A stretch of DNA of 64,000 bases, taken from Haladaptatus cibarius D43. GTDB taxonomy: Archaea; Halobacteriota; Halobacteria; Halobacteriales; Haladaptataceae. Of this stretch, positions 19,692-29,029 are shown in pieces. Made by a program: the position numbers and the translations under genes. How positions within the stretch are numbered: the stretch's first letter is position 1; each line of letters begins with the position of its first letter. The notes beneath the pieces were generated by a model. The model was not told the origin of the DNA, made no database searches, and was given only the letters and a program-made list of their open reading frames with translations. Location: contig NZ_JDTH01000008.1 in the NCBI RefSeq assembly GCF_000710615.1, positions 1 to 64,000 on the forward strand, read 5' to 3'.

Positions 19692-19989
19692 GTTATTGTA
19701 GGGTTCTTTCAACTTCCACAATCTCAGAGGATACGATTTTTGTGTGCCTTCATTTCATAGCATACTGAAAAATATCTTACTAGTAGATCTACGCGTCTCG
19801 CACCGAGAGTGAAGTGAGCGGTTCACCGGAGGAGCCCCCGACAAGGAAATGACAGCACCACCTAACAAGTTCCCGTTTCGCCCTATATCAGCTGAGACTT
19901 TTCTTATAAGTTGATTTCCTCTATCTGATGTACAGTGGAGACCTTCTCCGTAACACTGTTGATAACGTGATGAAAATATCTGAGATACT
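19692..19989. other. Non-coding lead-in to citrate synthase genes
   Basis: About 300 bp with AT-rich segments at 19700-19790 and 19890-19985. No gene seen. It should contain the promoter of the downstream gene, which starts at a GTG. Confidence 0.4.
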
Positions 19990-21435
19990 GTGACTCCCTC
20001 CGTCTTCGATCCGGGCCTCTCTTTCACCGCAGTTGCTGAAACTGGCCTCAGCGAAATCAACAGCGACACCGGCGAGTTGCGAATTCAGGGGTTCTCGGTC
20101 GAAGACCTTGCTGAGAATGCAGGTTACGAAGAAGTAGCGTGGTTGTTGTTCAACGGCCGACTCCCGACCGACAAAGAGTTAGCCGAGTTCACGAACGAGC
20201 TCTCGTCCGCTCGAAACCTCACAGAGGATGTCTACAGTCTAATTCAGGCAGGTGCTGAAGAAGATGTGCCGGCAATAGATGTACTCCGGATGGGGTTGGG
20301 GGCCGGGAGTCTCTATTTTGACAGTGAGGACACCCTCATGGCTACCCGGCGCGTCGTCGCAATATGCCCAACAGTCATCGCAGCCTACTGGCGGTATCGG
20401 CGAGGGTTAGAGCCCATACATCCGCGTGACGACCTAACTCACACAGCGAATTTTTTATATATGCTTTCCGGGGTAGAGCCGGCCGAATCGACTGTAAAGA
20501 GGCTAGAAACGTATCTGATAAGTATTATCGAACACGGCCTTAATGCCTCAACATTCACCGCTCGGATTATCGGGTCAACCGGGTCCGATCCACTTTCGGC
20601 GGCTACCGGTGCCGTAGGAGCACTCAAGGGACCACGACACGGTGGAGCACTCGAACGAATTTTTGAGATGTTCACTGACCTTGATGACGGGACAAATCCA
20701 ACAACGTATGTTCAAGAGCGACTGGAGAACGACGGATCGTTACCTGGATTTGGTCATGTCGTCTATAACACTCGAGATCCGCGAGCGAAAATCATCGAAA
20801 GATCGGCAGAACGCGTTGTCAAGGGGCAAGAGTCAACATCGTTCCTTAGGAACGCACAAGAGCTTGAGGCCGCCGCTGAGGACTATTTTTCTGAACACTA
20901 CCCCAAGCGACAAATGCACGTGACTGTCGATTACTACGCGGCAGTTCTCCTTTCCGAACTCGACATTCCATCGGAATTGTTCACCGCGATCTTTGCTATC
21001 GGACGTTCCGCCGGCTGGATGGCTCACTACCTCGAACAGCTCGAAAGCGAGACACTACTTCGACCTCGAACACGATATATCGGCCCAGAGGAACGGTCGT
21101 GGATTTCGCGCTCGGACAGATATGTCGCGGGCGATTCGAGTCCGCCTTCATCCAACGATTTGAAGGGGATATCCTCAATTCTTGGCACTCTTTCAGAACC
21201 CGATCGGTTGGAGTTGTTGTTAATTCTGTATGAGTCAGCGAAGCCACTTTCGTACTCGTCGATTCGAGCGCAGAGTTCAATCGACGATAAGGGGCGGTTC
21301 AACTATCATCTCCGAAAACTTCGTAGCATATATATCACGAATACAGATGCGGGTTATTCATTGTCTGATACGGGCCGGAAGGTCATTGAAGTGCTCGTTG
21401 ATGACGAGCAATTGCTCGCACAAATAATCGAATAA
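19990..21435 (+). CDS. Citrate synthase-like protein fused to C-terminal winged HTH
   Basis: 481 residues from a GTG. Residues 1-375 are a citrate/2-methylcitrate synthase domain: IIEHGLNASTF carries the first catalytic His, KGPRHGGA the CoA loop, GFGHVVYNTRDPRA the second His, and TVDYYAAVLL the catalytic Asp; RPRTRYIG follows near the end. In the GHRVY box the usual Arg is Val. Residues about 390-475 are extra and resemble an ArsR-type winged helix-turn-helix (ILGTLSEPDRLELLLILYES, then NYHLRKLRSI). Citrate synthases normally end before this point. The fusion suggests a metabolite-sensing regulator or an enzyme tied to a promoter, possibly acting on the paralogue 240 bp downstream. Function is inferred. 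Confidence 0.82.
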   Translation: MTPSVFDPGLSFTAVAETGLSEINSDTGELRIQGFSVEDLAENAGYEEVAWLLFNGRLPTDKELAEFTNELSSARNLTEDVYSLIQAGAEEDVPAIDVLRMGLGAGSLYFDSEDTLMATRRVVAICPTVIAAYWRYRRGLEPIHPRDDLTHTANFLYMLSGVEPAESTVKRLETYLISIIEHGLNASTFTARIIGSTGSDPLSAATGAVGALKGPRHGGALERIFEMFTDLDDGTNPTTYVQERLENDGSLPGFGHVVYNTRDPRAKIIERSAERVVKGQESTSFLRNAQELEAAAEDYFSEHYPKRQMHVTVDYYAAVLLSELDIPSELFTAIFAIGRSAGWMAHYLEQLESETLLRPRTRYIGPEERSWISRSDRYVAGDSSPPSSNDLKGISSILGTLSEPDRLELLLILYESAKPLSYSSIRAQSSIDDKGRFNYHLRKLRSIYITNTDAGYSLSDTGRKVIEVLVDDEQLLAQIIE

Positions 21436-21677
21436 TGAGTCACCGATAGGGGAAGTAGATTTACCCTGTAATATTGAGACTATTTCATAGCCCGATGATT
21501 GTTGGAAACCTCCGATAGAGTTGTCTCCCACTATCTTCTGAGACAATAGGTAAACACGAGAACAATCGGTACACTGCTTGATCATGTTCCTGCGTTGGAT
21601 GATGATTAGCATTAGAAGAGAAATGGTCTTCTCCAAAGCCCTATCTTCAATTCTCTCTTTTCTCTATACGGATTAGC

Positions 21678-22811
21678 ATGGTTGACCAAAAGCTCCACCG
21701 AGGATTAGAAGACATCGCCGTCGCGGAAACACGACTCAGTACTATCGACGGCGAGGCTGGTGAACTCATCATTGGAGGATACTCTGTTGAGGAACTTGCC
21801 AAGAATGCGATCTACGAGGAAAGTGTTTTCCTGTTGTTTAACGACCGACGTCCGACGAAATCGGAACTCGAATCGTTCTGCACGGAACTCGCTGGCTATC
21901 GCAAAATCTCCAAGGAAGCCAAACAGGTACTTCGACAAGCCGCACAAGAAAACGCGGACGCGATGGACGCTCTGCGAATGGGTGTGGCCGCAGCCAATCT
22001 TGGCTCTGACTTGACAAAATCGACGGACTACGCCAAGCGACTGGTGAGTGTGATCCCAACTATCGTCGCGACCTATTGGCGATATCACTCAGGTAAAGAG
22101 CCGGTGGATCCACACGACGACCTCGGCCATACCGCGAACTACCTCTATATGCTGTCTGGCGAAGAGCCCGACCCCGCAGCTGTGAGAGGGCTCGAAACCT
22201 ACCTCAATACGGTTGTTGACCACGGACTGAATGCATCCACCTTTGTCGCTCGGTCTATCGCATCGTCCGATTCAGACCTCGTTTCAGCAGTAACGGGTGC
22301 AGTAGGGTCACTAAAGGGACCGCTTCACGGTGGAGCACCTGGACCGGTTTTGGAGATGCTCCTCGCAGCACACGAATCTGGAGACCCGGAGGGTTATGTG
22401 CAGGAGAAACTCGATTCTGGTGAGCGGCTTATGGGCTTTGGACACCGAGTGTATCGCACGCGCGATCCACGTGCAGAGGTCCTCTCCGGTGCCGCTGAAC
22501 GGTTTTATTCTGGATCGGGTGACAGAGCATTCTTCGGATTTGTCGAAGGATTCGAAGAGACTGCGGTTAGTCGACTGGCCGACCACAAGCCTGACCGAAA
22601 ACTCGAAACAAACGTTGAGTTCTACACAGCCGTACTTCTGCATGGAGTTGGCATCCCACAGGAGTTGTTTACGACCACCTTCGCTGTGTCACGAGTCGGT
22701 GGTTGGGTGGCTCATTGTCTTGAGCAGTTAGCAGATAACAAGATAATTCGCCCTGTGTCCATTTACGTCGGTGACCGTGGCCGATCGTGGACTCCAACAA
22801 ATACCCGCTAG
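21678..22811 (+). CDS. Citrate synthase-like paralogue with catalytic Asp replaced by Glu
   Basis: 377 residues, the usual length for archaeal and Gram-positive-type citrate synthase, and clearly paralogous to the preceding gene across its whole length. The two catalytic His boxes are present (VDHGLNAST and GFGHRVYRTRDPRA) and so is KGPLHGGAP. The third catalytic residue is changed: the box that normally reads NVDFY is NVEFYTAVLL here, Asp to Glu. A conservative swap may leave weak activity or change the substrate. There is no HTH tail. Start ATG at 21678, 241 bp after the first gene, so it may have its own promoter. Confidence 0.85.
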   Translation: MVDQKLHRGLEDIAVAETRLSTIDGEAGELIIGGYSVEELAKNAIYEESVFLLFNDRRPTKSELESFCTELAGYRKISKEAKQVLRQAAQENADAMDALRMGVAAANLGSDLTKSTDYAKRLVSVIPTIVATYWRYHSGKEPVDPHDDLGHTANYLYMLSGEEPDPAAVRGLETYLNTVVDHGLNASTFVARSIASSDSDLVSAVTGAVGSLKGPLHGGAPGPVLEMLLAAHESGDPEGYVQEKLDSGERLMGFGHRVYRTRDPRAEVLSGAAERFYSGSGDRAFFGFVEGFEETAVSRLADHKPDRKLETNVEFYTAVLLHGVGIPQELFTTTFAVSRVGGWVAHCLEQLADNKIIRPVSIYVGDRGRSWTPTNTR

Positions 22812-23146
22812 AAAAATCACGCTATTTAATATAAAATAATTGTCCAATTCATCTGACTCATACATAGTTTCCACTATGGAATAAAAGAACCGACAGCCAC
22901 ACGCCTCTGTAGACCTATTTTTAGGAGCCGAGTCAGCGGCGACTGCGTTGAAAGAAAGTCACGCATCAAACCTATCCTCCGAGGTTGTGAAAGATGAGAA
23001 TTTGGATAAGCAAGACGGACGTTTCGGGCCAATTTGACCGAGGAATCGAGGGGTGAGCCATACAGAGGTACCATTTTATATATACGGAGTACCATTTATA
23101 AAATCATTGACCAAAGTGGTAATACTTTTCCGACGAACAATCTCTT
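22812..23146. other. Intergenic AT-rich stretch
   Basis: No gene seen. Several TATA-like runs (for example TTTTATATATACGG near 23075) lie upstream of the KAP NTPase start and probably drive it. Confidence 0.45.
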
Positions 23147-25342
23147 ATGCCTGAAGACGAGGAACTTTCTCTTGTACCAGACACCGCGAAAACAAACCCA
23201 GAAGACGATGAGCTAGGATATGCAGAATTCGCCGAGCATCTATCAGATACGATTGACGCGAAGGTTCCGACGACCGAGTTCATCATCGGAATCTATGGTC
23301 AGTGGGGGCTGGGAAAGAGTACAATTCTCAACTTCGTCAAGTACTATCTTGAGCAAGAGTACGAGACAGAAGGTGAAGATGAAAATGGAGACTGCTCCCC
23401 GCAGATTATCCGGTTCAACCCGTGGTGGTTCTCGGGACAACACGACCTTATCGAGAAATTCTTCTTTCAGTTACAGGCGGGATTGCAAAATGGTGACGAT
23501 GAATCTCGATTTAAAGAAGTGCGGGGAAAGATTGCGTCGTTAGGGACTAAAGTCTCATCGCTCCCTATCGGAGCGATGACTGGAGTTCCTAAGGCCGAAA
23601 AAACCATCGGCGTTTTAGCAGAGTTGGCAGATGAAGAATCTGCCAACACTTCCGTTGAAATCCTCAAAGACGAAATCTCGGCTGGGCTTAGAGAGGAAGA
23701 TCGGAACATCGTCATTATGATTGACGATATCGATCGTCTTACCGAGATGGAGATAAAGCAGATGTTCCGTCTCGTAAAGAGTGTTGCTGATTTTCCAAAC
23801 GTCACCTACATTCTAGCGTTCGACCAGAATGTGGTGGTTGACGCTTTAGAAGGTGAGGGAGGGTTCCGAAATGGTGAGGAGTACTTAGATAAAATAATAC
23901 AACTTCCTGTTCATATTCCCACACCACAAAGCCAGTCTATAGATCTGCAATTCCGCAGCCAACTTGATGAGCAGGTCAGGGAAGCGAAATTTGATAAGCA
24001 ACGTTGGCAACAAATGTACCATAACGGGGTGAAGGAACTTCTAGAGACTCCACGAGATGCAATTCGACTTTCAAATGCGATCGAGATCTCGTATGGTGCT
24101 TTGGAGGAGGAAATTAATATTGTCGATTTGGTCGGGATCGAAGCGCTTCGTATATTCAGGCGAGAAATGTATGAGGAAATCCGTGATGGAAAAGAAGAGC
24201 TTACTAAAAAAATAGATAGTCAACGGAGACAAATAGACTTCCGTGAAAATGATGAAGGAAACTCTGGGCAGGGGTTCTGGGTTACAGAAGAGGAATTAGA
24301 CGAAATAGATGGTTCAGTGTCTAATATTCTAACAACACTATTTCCAACCTTCCGCGATCTAAGTGATGCATTTTTCTTGTATAGAGAAAATTCAGAGACG
24401 CACCTCAAACGCAGGAGAATTTGCCATCCACATATGTTCGATTTTTATTTCAGGCTGACTATCCCTCGGGAGGGAGTCTCAATCAGCAAGATAAACACCG
24501 TTCTCGAAGCAACCAATGATACACAAACATTTTGTGACGTTCTATCTGACATTGTCAAGAGAGACGAAGATGGAGAGAGATCTCAAGGAGCTATTCTTTT
24601 GGAGCAGTTTACAGAGTATTTAGACGAGATCCCAGAAAAGAACATTGAGCGGGTTGTTGAGGCAATTTTCATTGCTGGGGAAGATCTCCTCGCGATTGAA
24701 TCATCTGACGACCTTGGATTAGATATTGAATTGTCTATTAAAAATATAGTTTGGTCGCTGTTAAACAGGCTCGATAAAGAGGATCGTCTCCCAGTACTCC
24801 AAGAAGCAATGAATCGTAGTGATTCGGCTTTTATGCCAGTATGGTTGGTTACAAATGCAGCCAACGAGCATGGAGAATACAGCAAACGTGAACTAGCGGA
24901 GGAGAATCGGCTTGTAAATGAGAATCAACTAATGGAGTTGAAGCAGATAGCTATCCAACTAATCCAGAAAGCAGCAGATGAGGAAGAGCTTCTCGATACG
25001 CTAAGAACAACACATATCTTGAAATCGTGGGCAGAATGGTCTGATTCCGAGCAACAAGCAGAGTGGGCGAGTAAAGTTGTACAAGATACAGAGGATCTGC
25101 TCTCCTTTATTGAAACTTTCTTTCATGAACACCATGGGTCTACAGCAGAAGGTGAAGTGATTCGCCATCGAGTAGATCCTCAAGAACTGGAGCCCTATCT
25201 AAACATTTCAGTAGTGGAAGAAAAAATTCGCGAACTGGATTACAAAGAGGTGACTGAAGAGCAACAACATATCATGGATGTATTCAAACAGGGACAAAAG
25301 GATTTAGAGGAAGGTAAGGATCCAACCCGACTGGGATTCTGA
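23147..25342 (+). CDS. KAP-family P-loop NTPase
   Basis: 731 residues. Walker A is GIYGQWGLGKST (about residues 47-58), followed by the KAP hallmark IRFNPWWFSGQHDLIEKFF, and Walker B is NIVIMIDDIDRL (about 185-196). The C-terminal half is helical and unassigned; I see none of the transmembrane segments that split many KAP proteins, so this may be a soluble member. KAP NTPases are patchily distributed, often on plasmids and next to defence genes, and some are needed for phage exclusion. Composition is AT-richer than the flanks, which suggests transfer. It ends just before two minus-strand genes. Confidence 0.82.
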   Translation: MPEDEELSLVPDTAKTNPEDDELGYAEFAEHLSDTIDAKVPTTEFIIGIYGQWGLGKSTILNFVKYYLEQEYETEGEDENGDCSPQIIRFNPWWFSGQHDLIEKFFFQLQAGLQNGDDESRFKEVRGKIASLGTKVSSLPIGAMTGVPKAEKTIGVLAELADEESANTSVEILKDEISAGLREEDRNIVIMIDDIDRLTEMEIKQMFRLVKSVADFPNVTYILAFDQNVVVDALEGEGGFRNGEEYLDKIIQLPVHIPTPQSQSIDLQFRSQLDEQVREAKFDKQRWQQMYHNGVKELLETPRDAIRLSNAIEISYGALEEEINIVDLVGIEALRIFRREMYEEIRDGKEELTKKIDSQRRQIDFRENDEGNSGQGFWVTEEELDEIDGSVSNILTTLFPTFRDLSDAFFLYRENSETHLKRRRICHPHMFDFYFRLTIPREGVSISKINTVLEATNDTQTFCDVLSDIVKRDEDGERSQGAILLEQFTEYLDEIPEKNIERVVEAIFIAGEDLLAIESSDDLGLDIELSIKNIVWSLLNRLDKEDRLPVLQEAMNRSDSAFMPVWLVTNAANEHGEYSKRELAEENRLVNENQLMELKQIAIQLIQKAADEEELLDTLRTTHILKSWAEWSDSEQQAEWASKVVQDTEDLLSFIETFFHEHHGSTAEGEVIRHRVDPQELEPYLNISVVEEKIRELDYKEVTEEQQHIMDVFKQGQKDLEEGKDPTRLGF

Positions 25343-25367
25343 GGTTAAGAGTAGGATTACGGTGACG

Positions 25368-25592
25368 TCAGTTACTGCGCCAGTAGCGAATCTTATCAAT
25401 CAGTTCTTCAAGTGCTTCTGGCATCTCGTCGGTTATATTTCCGAGCATGAACTTCGAGGACGCTAGCTTTGTTCGGTCGTTTGCTATCCTAAAGTGGAGT
25501 GGGTAGGCGTTGCAATGCTGAATGAGCCAAGCAGAATCCTGCCCCCCAACACAGCCATTTTTACTCCAACTCAGCGTTCGTCTCTTCAGCAA
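25368..25592 (-). CDS. Small hypothetical ORF
   Basis: 74 codons, overlapping the end of the next minus-strand gene by 32 bp. The C-terminal part (MPEALEELIDKIRYWRSN) looks like real haloarchaeal coding sequence, the N-terminal part less so. It could be a short translationally coupled gene or the remains of a larger one. No motif recognised. Confidence 0.35.
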   Translation of the reverse strand: MLKRRTLSWSKNGCVGGQDSAWLIQHCNAYPLHFRIANDRTKLASSKFMLGNITDEMPEALEELIDKIRYWRSN

Positions 25593-26676
25593 TCTCGTTC
25601 AGGAAGGTATCTTGGTATTCACCATTGACAACCCGGTGCACTCTAATCTCGTAGTTCAGGTGTTCTTGGCCATACTCCAAACGTTCGGGTGGGTCGTCAA
25701 CATAGCGAAAACATTCCACGAACGTCGTACGAGGATGTAACTCTCCTTGTTGATTTAACTGAACCACATCCACAGTGTTCCAGATGTCCCAGTCTGTTTT
25801 CTGAAAAAAGCCTTCGATTACTCTATTTAGATACTCTTCACTGGCTTCGTAGTTGGCTGCTCCGCCGAGTTCTGCGTCGTAGGTATCGTGATGAACCGAT
25901 GAGTCTGTCAACTGAGACGAGACTACCGGCGCAGTCACATCGTATTCATCTAACGTCTCTTCAACCTGAATTCGAACCTCATCATCAGCACGTGGCGAAA
26001 GAATAACTCGATTGATCAGCGCGTCCAGATCTGCACGCAGATTGATGTACTCCGGGTTGTCAGGAATCGTCTCGGACGGTGTTTCACGGCCGTCTATCTG
26101 TATCGTCGGATTACCGCCACGGTTCGCGAGTATCCGGAACTCTTGTTCACAGTCGAACTGCCGATGCTTGAAGAAGTACATCGCGTATGGGATTCCTGTC
26201 GGGGTGGTATCCACCTCGTAATCTAGGTATCGGACGATCCCCATGTACAGTCCTTCTTCCTCGACGTGTCGCTCAACCTGCTCGTATGTGGTCTCAATCG
26301 CCACACCTAGCCCATCAGCGTATTGATCCCAAATCTCTGGATCTTCATTTGTCCCAAGTCGCCAGCAGTTCGCATAGTAGTGCGAACGGGCATCTCCACG
26401 CATCTGTTCATACCCAGTAGCGAGATCCATTTCCTCGCCGTTATCCAATATCTGCTCGGTCTGTGCTGAACGTTGACGTTCACGATCACGAGCTGGGTTA
26501 GAAGCTTGTCCCTCGCGTTCCTCATATTCGGCGGCTTGGCCAGCCCGGAACCCGTTCTCAAGCGTTGATGCGAAATAACGCAAAGGCTTGTACCGCCGAA
26601 TGATCATCTGGTTTGAAGGAATCATCCAATCGGTGTTCTTTCCGGTGACTGGGCAACGAGAGGAATCACCCGACAT
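25561..26676 (-). CDS. DUF2971-like protein
   Basis: The frame opens at a GTG at 26739, but the ATG at 26676 (MSGDSSRCPVTGK) is the likelier start, giving 371 residues. The order YKPLRYFASTLENG, then YANCWRLGTNEDPEIWDQYA, then GVAIETTYEQV and FKHRQFDCEQEFRI follows DUF2971-type proteins, whose conserved Trp, Tyr and Glu-x-Glu-x-Arg positions are thought to form an enzyme pocket of unknown activity. Such genes are often found in mobile and defence regions. It is convergent with the KAP gene and divergent from the MCM-like gene. Confidence 0.55.
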   Translation of the reverse strand: MSGDSSRCPVTGKNTDWMIPSNQMIIRRYKPLRYFASTLENGFRAGQAAEYEEREGQASNPARDRERQRSAQTEQILDNGEEMDLATGYEQMRGDARSHYYANCWRLGTNEDPEIWDQYADGLGVAIETTYEQVERHVEEEGLYMGIVRYLDYEVDTTPTGIPYAMYFFKHRQFDCEQEFRILANRGGNPTIQIDGRETPSETIPDNPEYINLRADLDALINRVILSPRADDEVRIQVEETLDEYDVTAPVVSSQLTDSSVHHDTYDAELGGAANYEASEEYLNRVIEGFFQKTDWDIWNTVDVVQLNQQGELHPRTTFVECFRYVDDPPERLEYGQEHLNYEIRVHRVVNGEYQDTFLNEIAEETNAELE

Positions 26677-26860
26677 TATTGACTCTAAATTGTGTTTTTT
26701 CGCTACTTGTAAATCACGGTAAAGATTTGATGGAAGCACCCAGAGTTCAAATTACTCACTAATAGATTCCGGCGAACCGCCTGCTTCTTCCGAAACGTCA
26801 CAAGGTCGGAGTAAACAGTTCGCAAAGATTTTCCTACCGGGTACGCATCAGCGAACTAAG

Positions 26861-28957
26861 ATGGCACGCGCGAACCATACTGAACTAGTAGACCGATTCG
26901 AGCAGTTCTACCGTCGATATTACGCCGACCAAGTCGGAGAACTCGCCCAAAACTATCCGAATGAAAAGCGCTCGCTGTACATCGATTGGAACGACCTGTA
27001 TCGGTACGACACAGATATTGCAGATGATTACCTTGCGCAACCGAAACAGTTGCAAGAGTACGCCGAAGAAGCGCTTCGTTTGTACGACCTCCCTGTGGAC
27101 GTGGGCCTCGGACAAGCACATGTCCGTGTCCAAAACCTCCCCGAAATAACCGAAATCGGAGAGATCCGTTCACGGCATGTCCGCACGCTCGTCTCACTAC
27201 GGGGAACCGTCGAACGTGCATCGGCTGTTCGCAGTAAGATACAGGAAGCCGCCTTCGAATGCCAGCGGTGCGGGACGCTAACGCTCATTCCACAGAGCAG
27301 TCTCGGTGAGACGCAGGAACCTCATGAGTGCCAAGGATGCGAGCGACAGGGGCCATTCCGCATCAACGTTGACCACTCAGAGTACATCGACAGGCAGACG
27401 CTTCTCCTAAAACGTCGTCCGGGGAATGCGACGAAAGATGGAGAAGCAAGCATTGTCGTGACGGTCGAAGACGACATCGCAGGAGATGTCGCACCCGGTG
27501 AAACCGTGACTGTAACTGGTATCGTGCGTATCCTCAATGATGATCACACAGATGCTTCTATCGCAGACAAGATCATCGACGGTCTCTCGGTCGTCATCGA
27601 GGACGAAGAGTTCGAGGATATGGACATCACGGACGAAGACAAGGAAAGCATCGTTGAACAGTCCAATCAATCAGACATTTACGACCAGATGGTTAGCTCC
27701 GTGGCCCCCTCGATTTATGGATACGAGGAGGAGAAATTGGCGATGATTCTCCAACTGTTCGGGGGAGTCACAAAACATCTTCCGGACGGGACTCGTATTC
27801 GTGGCGACATTCACATAGCACTCTTCGGCGACCCTGGCCCCTATGAAAGTCGTCTGCTCGACTACGCAGGTGTTCTCTCCCCACGCACGATCAGCGCCTC
27901 CGGATCTGGCAGTTCGTCGGTTGGCCTCACCGCGTCGATGAAGCGCACCAAAAAGACGAGTCGCGGTGATAAGACGTGGGCTGTGGAAGCTGGTGCGCTT
28001 CCACTCGCCGACCGTGGTCTCGCATGTCTTGAGAGTCTGGACAAATTCAACGACGAACAGGGAGCGGCTCTCATCGACGTGCTTGAAGACCAGACGGTGA
28101 AGGTGAACAAAGCCACCGTCTCGGAGCAACTGAAAGCGCGGGCATCGGTTCTCGCCTCGGCACATCCGAAGTACGGACGGTTCGATCAGTACGAGCCGAT
28201 CGGAGAGCAGCTAGACCTCGAACCCGAGCTCATCTCGCAGTTCGACCTCATCTTCACGGTGACAGACCAGCCCGACCCAGACCACGACGCACGACTCGCG
28301 GAACATATCCTACAAACCAACTTTGCGGGAGAGTTGAACACTCAGCGAACCGAAATCGACGCCCCGAACATCAGCGAAGAACAGGTGCGAAGCCAGACAG
28401 AAGAAATCACTCCGGCCATCGACGCAGAACTCCTTCGCAAGTACATCGCCTACGCGAAATCGAACATCTATCCAACGATGAAACCGGAGGCCCGTCAGGC
28501 GATTCGGGACTTCTACGTCGATTTGCGTTCGAAAGCTGCGGACGAGGATGCGCCGGTTCCGGTGTCAGCCCGAAAGCTGGAAGCACTCGTTCGGCTGGCG
28601 GAAGCAAGCGCACGAGTTCGACTCTCGGATACAGTCGAACAGGAAGACGCAGATCGCGTCATCGATATCGTTCAGTCATGTTTGAAGGACATTGGGGTTG
28701 ACCCGGAAACGGGGCAGTTCGACGCCGACGTGGTCGAAACCGGGACGAGTCGAGAATATGACGACAAAGAGGATGCGATAAAACACCTCATCGAAGAGGT
28801 CGACGAAAACTACGATAAGGGTGCCCCAGTAGACGTTGTACTCGACAAAGCTTCTGAAATGGGTATGGAGCCTTCGAAAGTTGAGTACGTAATTGAGCAA
28901 CTGAAACAGAAGGGAGAAGCCTACGAACCCTCGACCGACTACCTTCGATCTACGTAA
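26861..28957 (+). CDS. MCM helicase homologue with destroyed ATPase site (pseudo-MCM)
   Basis: 698 residues with full MCM architecture: N-terminal domain with a zinc pair (C134/C137 and C157/C160), OB region to about 250, AAA core about 275-520 and a C-terminal winged helix (about 640-690). Every catalytic ATPase motif is altered. Walker A reads GDPGPYES at 323-330 (no Lys), Walker B reads ACLESLDKF at 388-396 (Asp-Glu replaced by Glu-Ser), sensor 1 is His435 in ASAHPKYGRFD instead of Asn, and the arginine finger is Gln460 in ISQFDLIF. The surrounding framework residues and the ARKLEALVRL box are kept. It should bind DNA or join an MCM ring but not hydrolyse ATP. Confidence 0.88.
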   Translation: MARANHTELVDRFEQFYRRYYADQVGELAQNYPNEKRSLYIDWNDLYRYDTDIADDYLAQPKQLQEYAEEALRLYDLPVDVGLGQAHVRVQNLPEITEIGEIRSRHVRTLVSLRGTVERASAVRSKIQEAAFECQRCGTLTLIPQSSLGETQEPHECQGCERQGPFRINVDHSEYIDRQTLLLKRRPGNATKDGEASIVVTVEDDIAGDVAPGETVTVTGIVRILNDDHTDASIADKIIDGLSVVIEDEEFEDMDITDEDKESIVEQSNQSDIYDQMVSSVAPSIYGYEEEKLAMILQLFGGVTKHLPDGTRIRGDIHIALFGDPGPYESRLLDYAGVLSPRTISASGSGSSSVGLTASMKRTKKTSRGDKTWAVEAGALPLADRGLACLESLDKFNDEQGAALIDVLEDQTVKVNKATVSEQLKARASVLASAHPKYGRFDQYEPIGEQLDLEPELISQFDLIFTVTDQPDPDHDARLAEHILQTNFAGELNTQRTEIDAPNISEEQVRSQTEEITPAIDAELLRKYIAYAKSNIYPTMKPEARQAIRDFYVDLRSKAADEDAPVPVSARKLEALVRLAEASARVRLSDTVEQEDADRVIDIVQSCLKDIGVDPETGQFDADVVETGTSREYDDKEDAIKHLIEEVDENYDKGAPVDVVLDKASEMGMEPSKVEYVIEQLKQKGEAYEPSTDYLRST

Positions 28958-29029
28958 ACGGCTCAGAGCAATCGATGTATCGGTATCATATTGCAAAGAT
29001 ATCATAAGTAGACGCGACAACGAAGGAAT

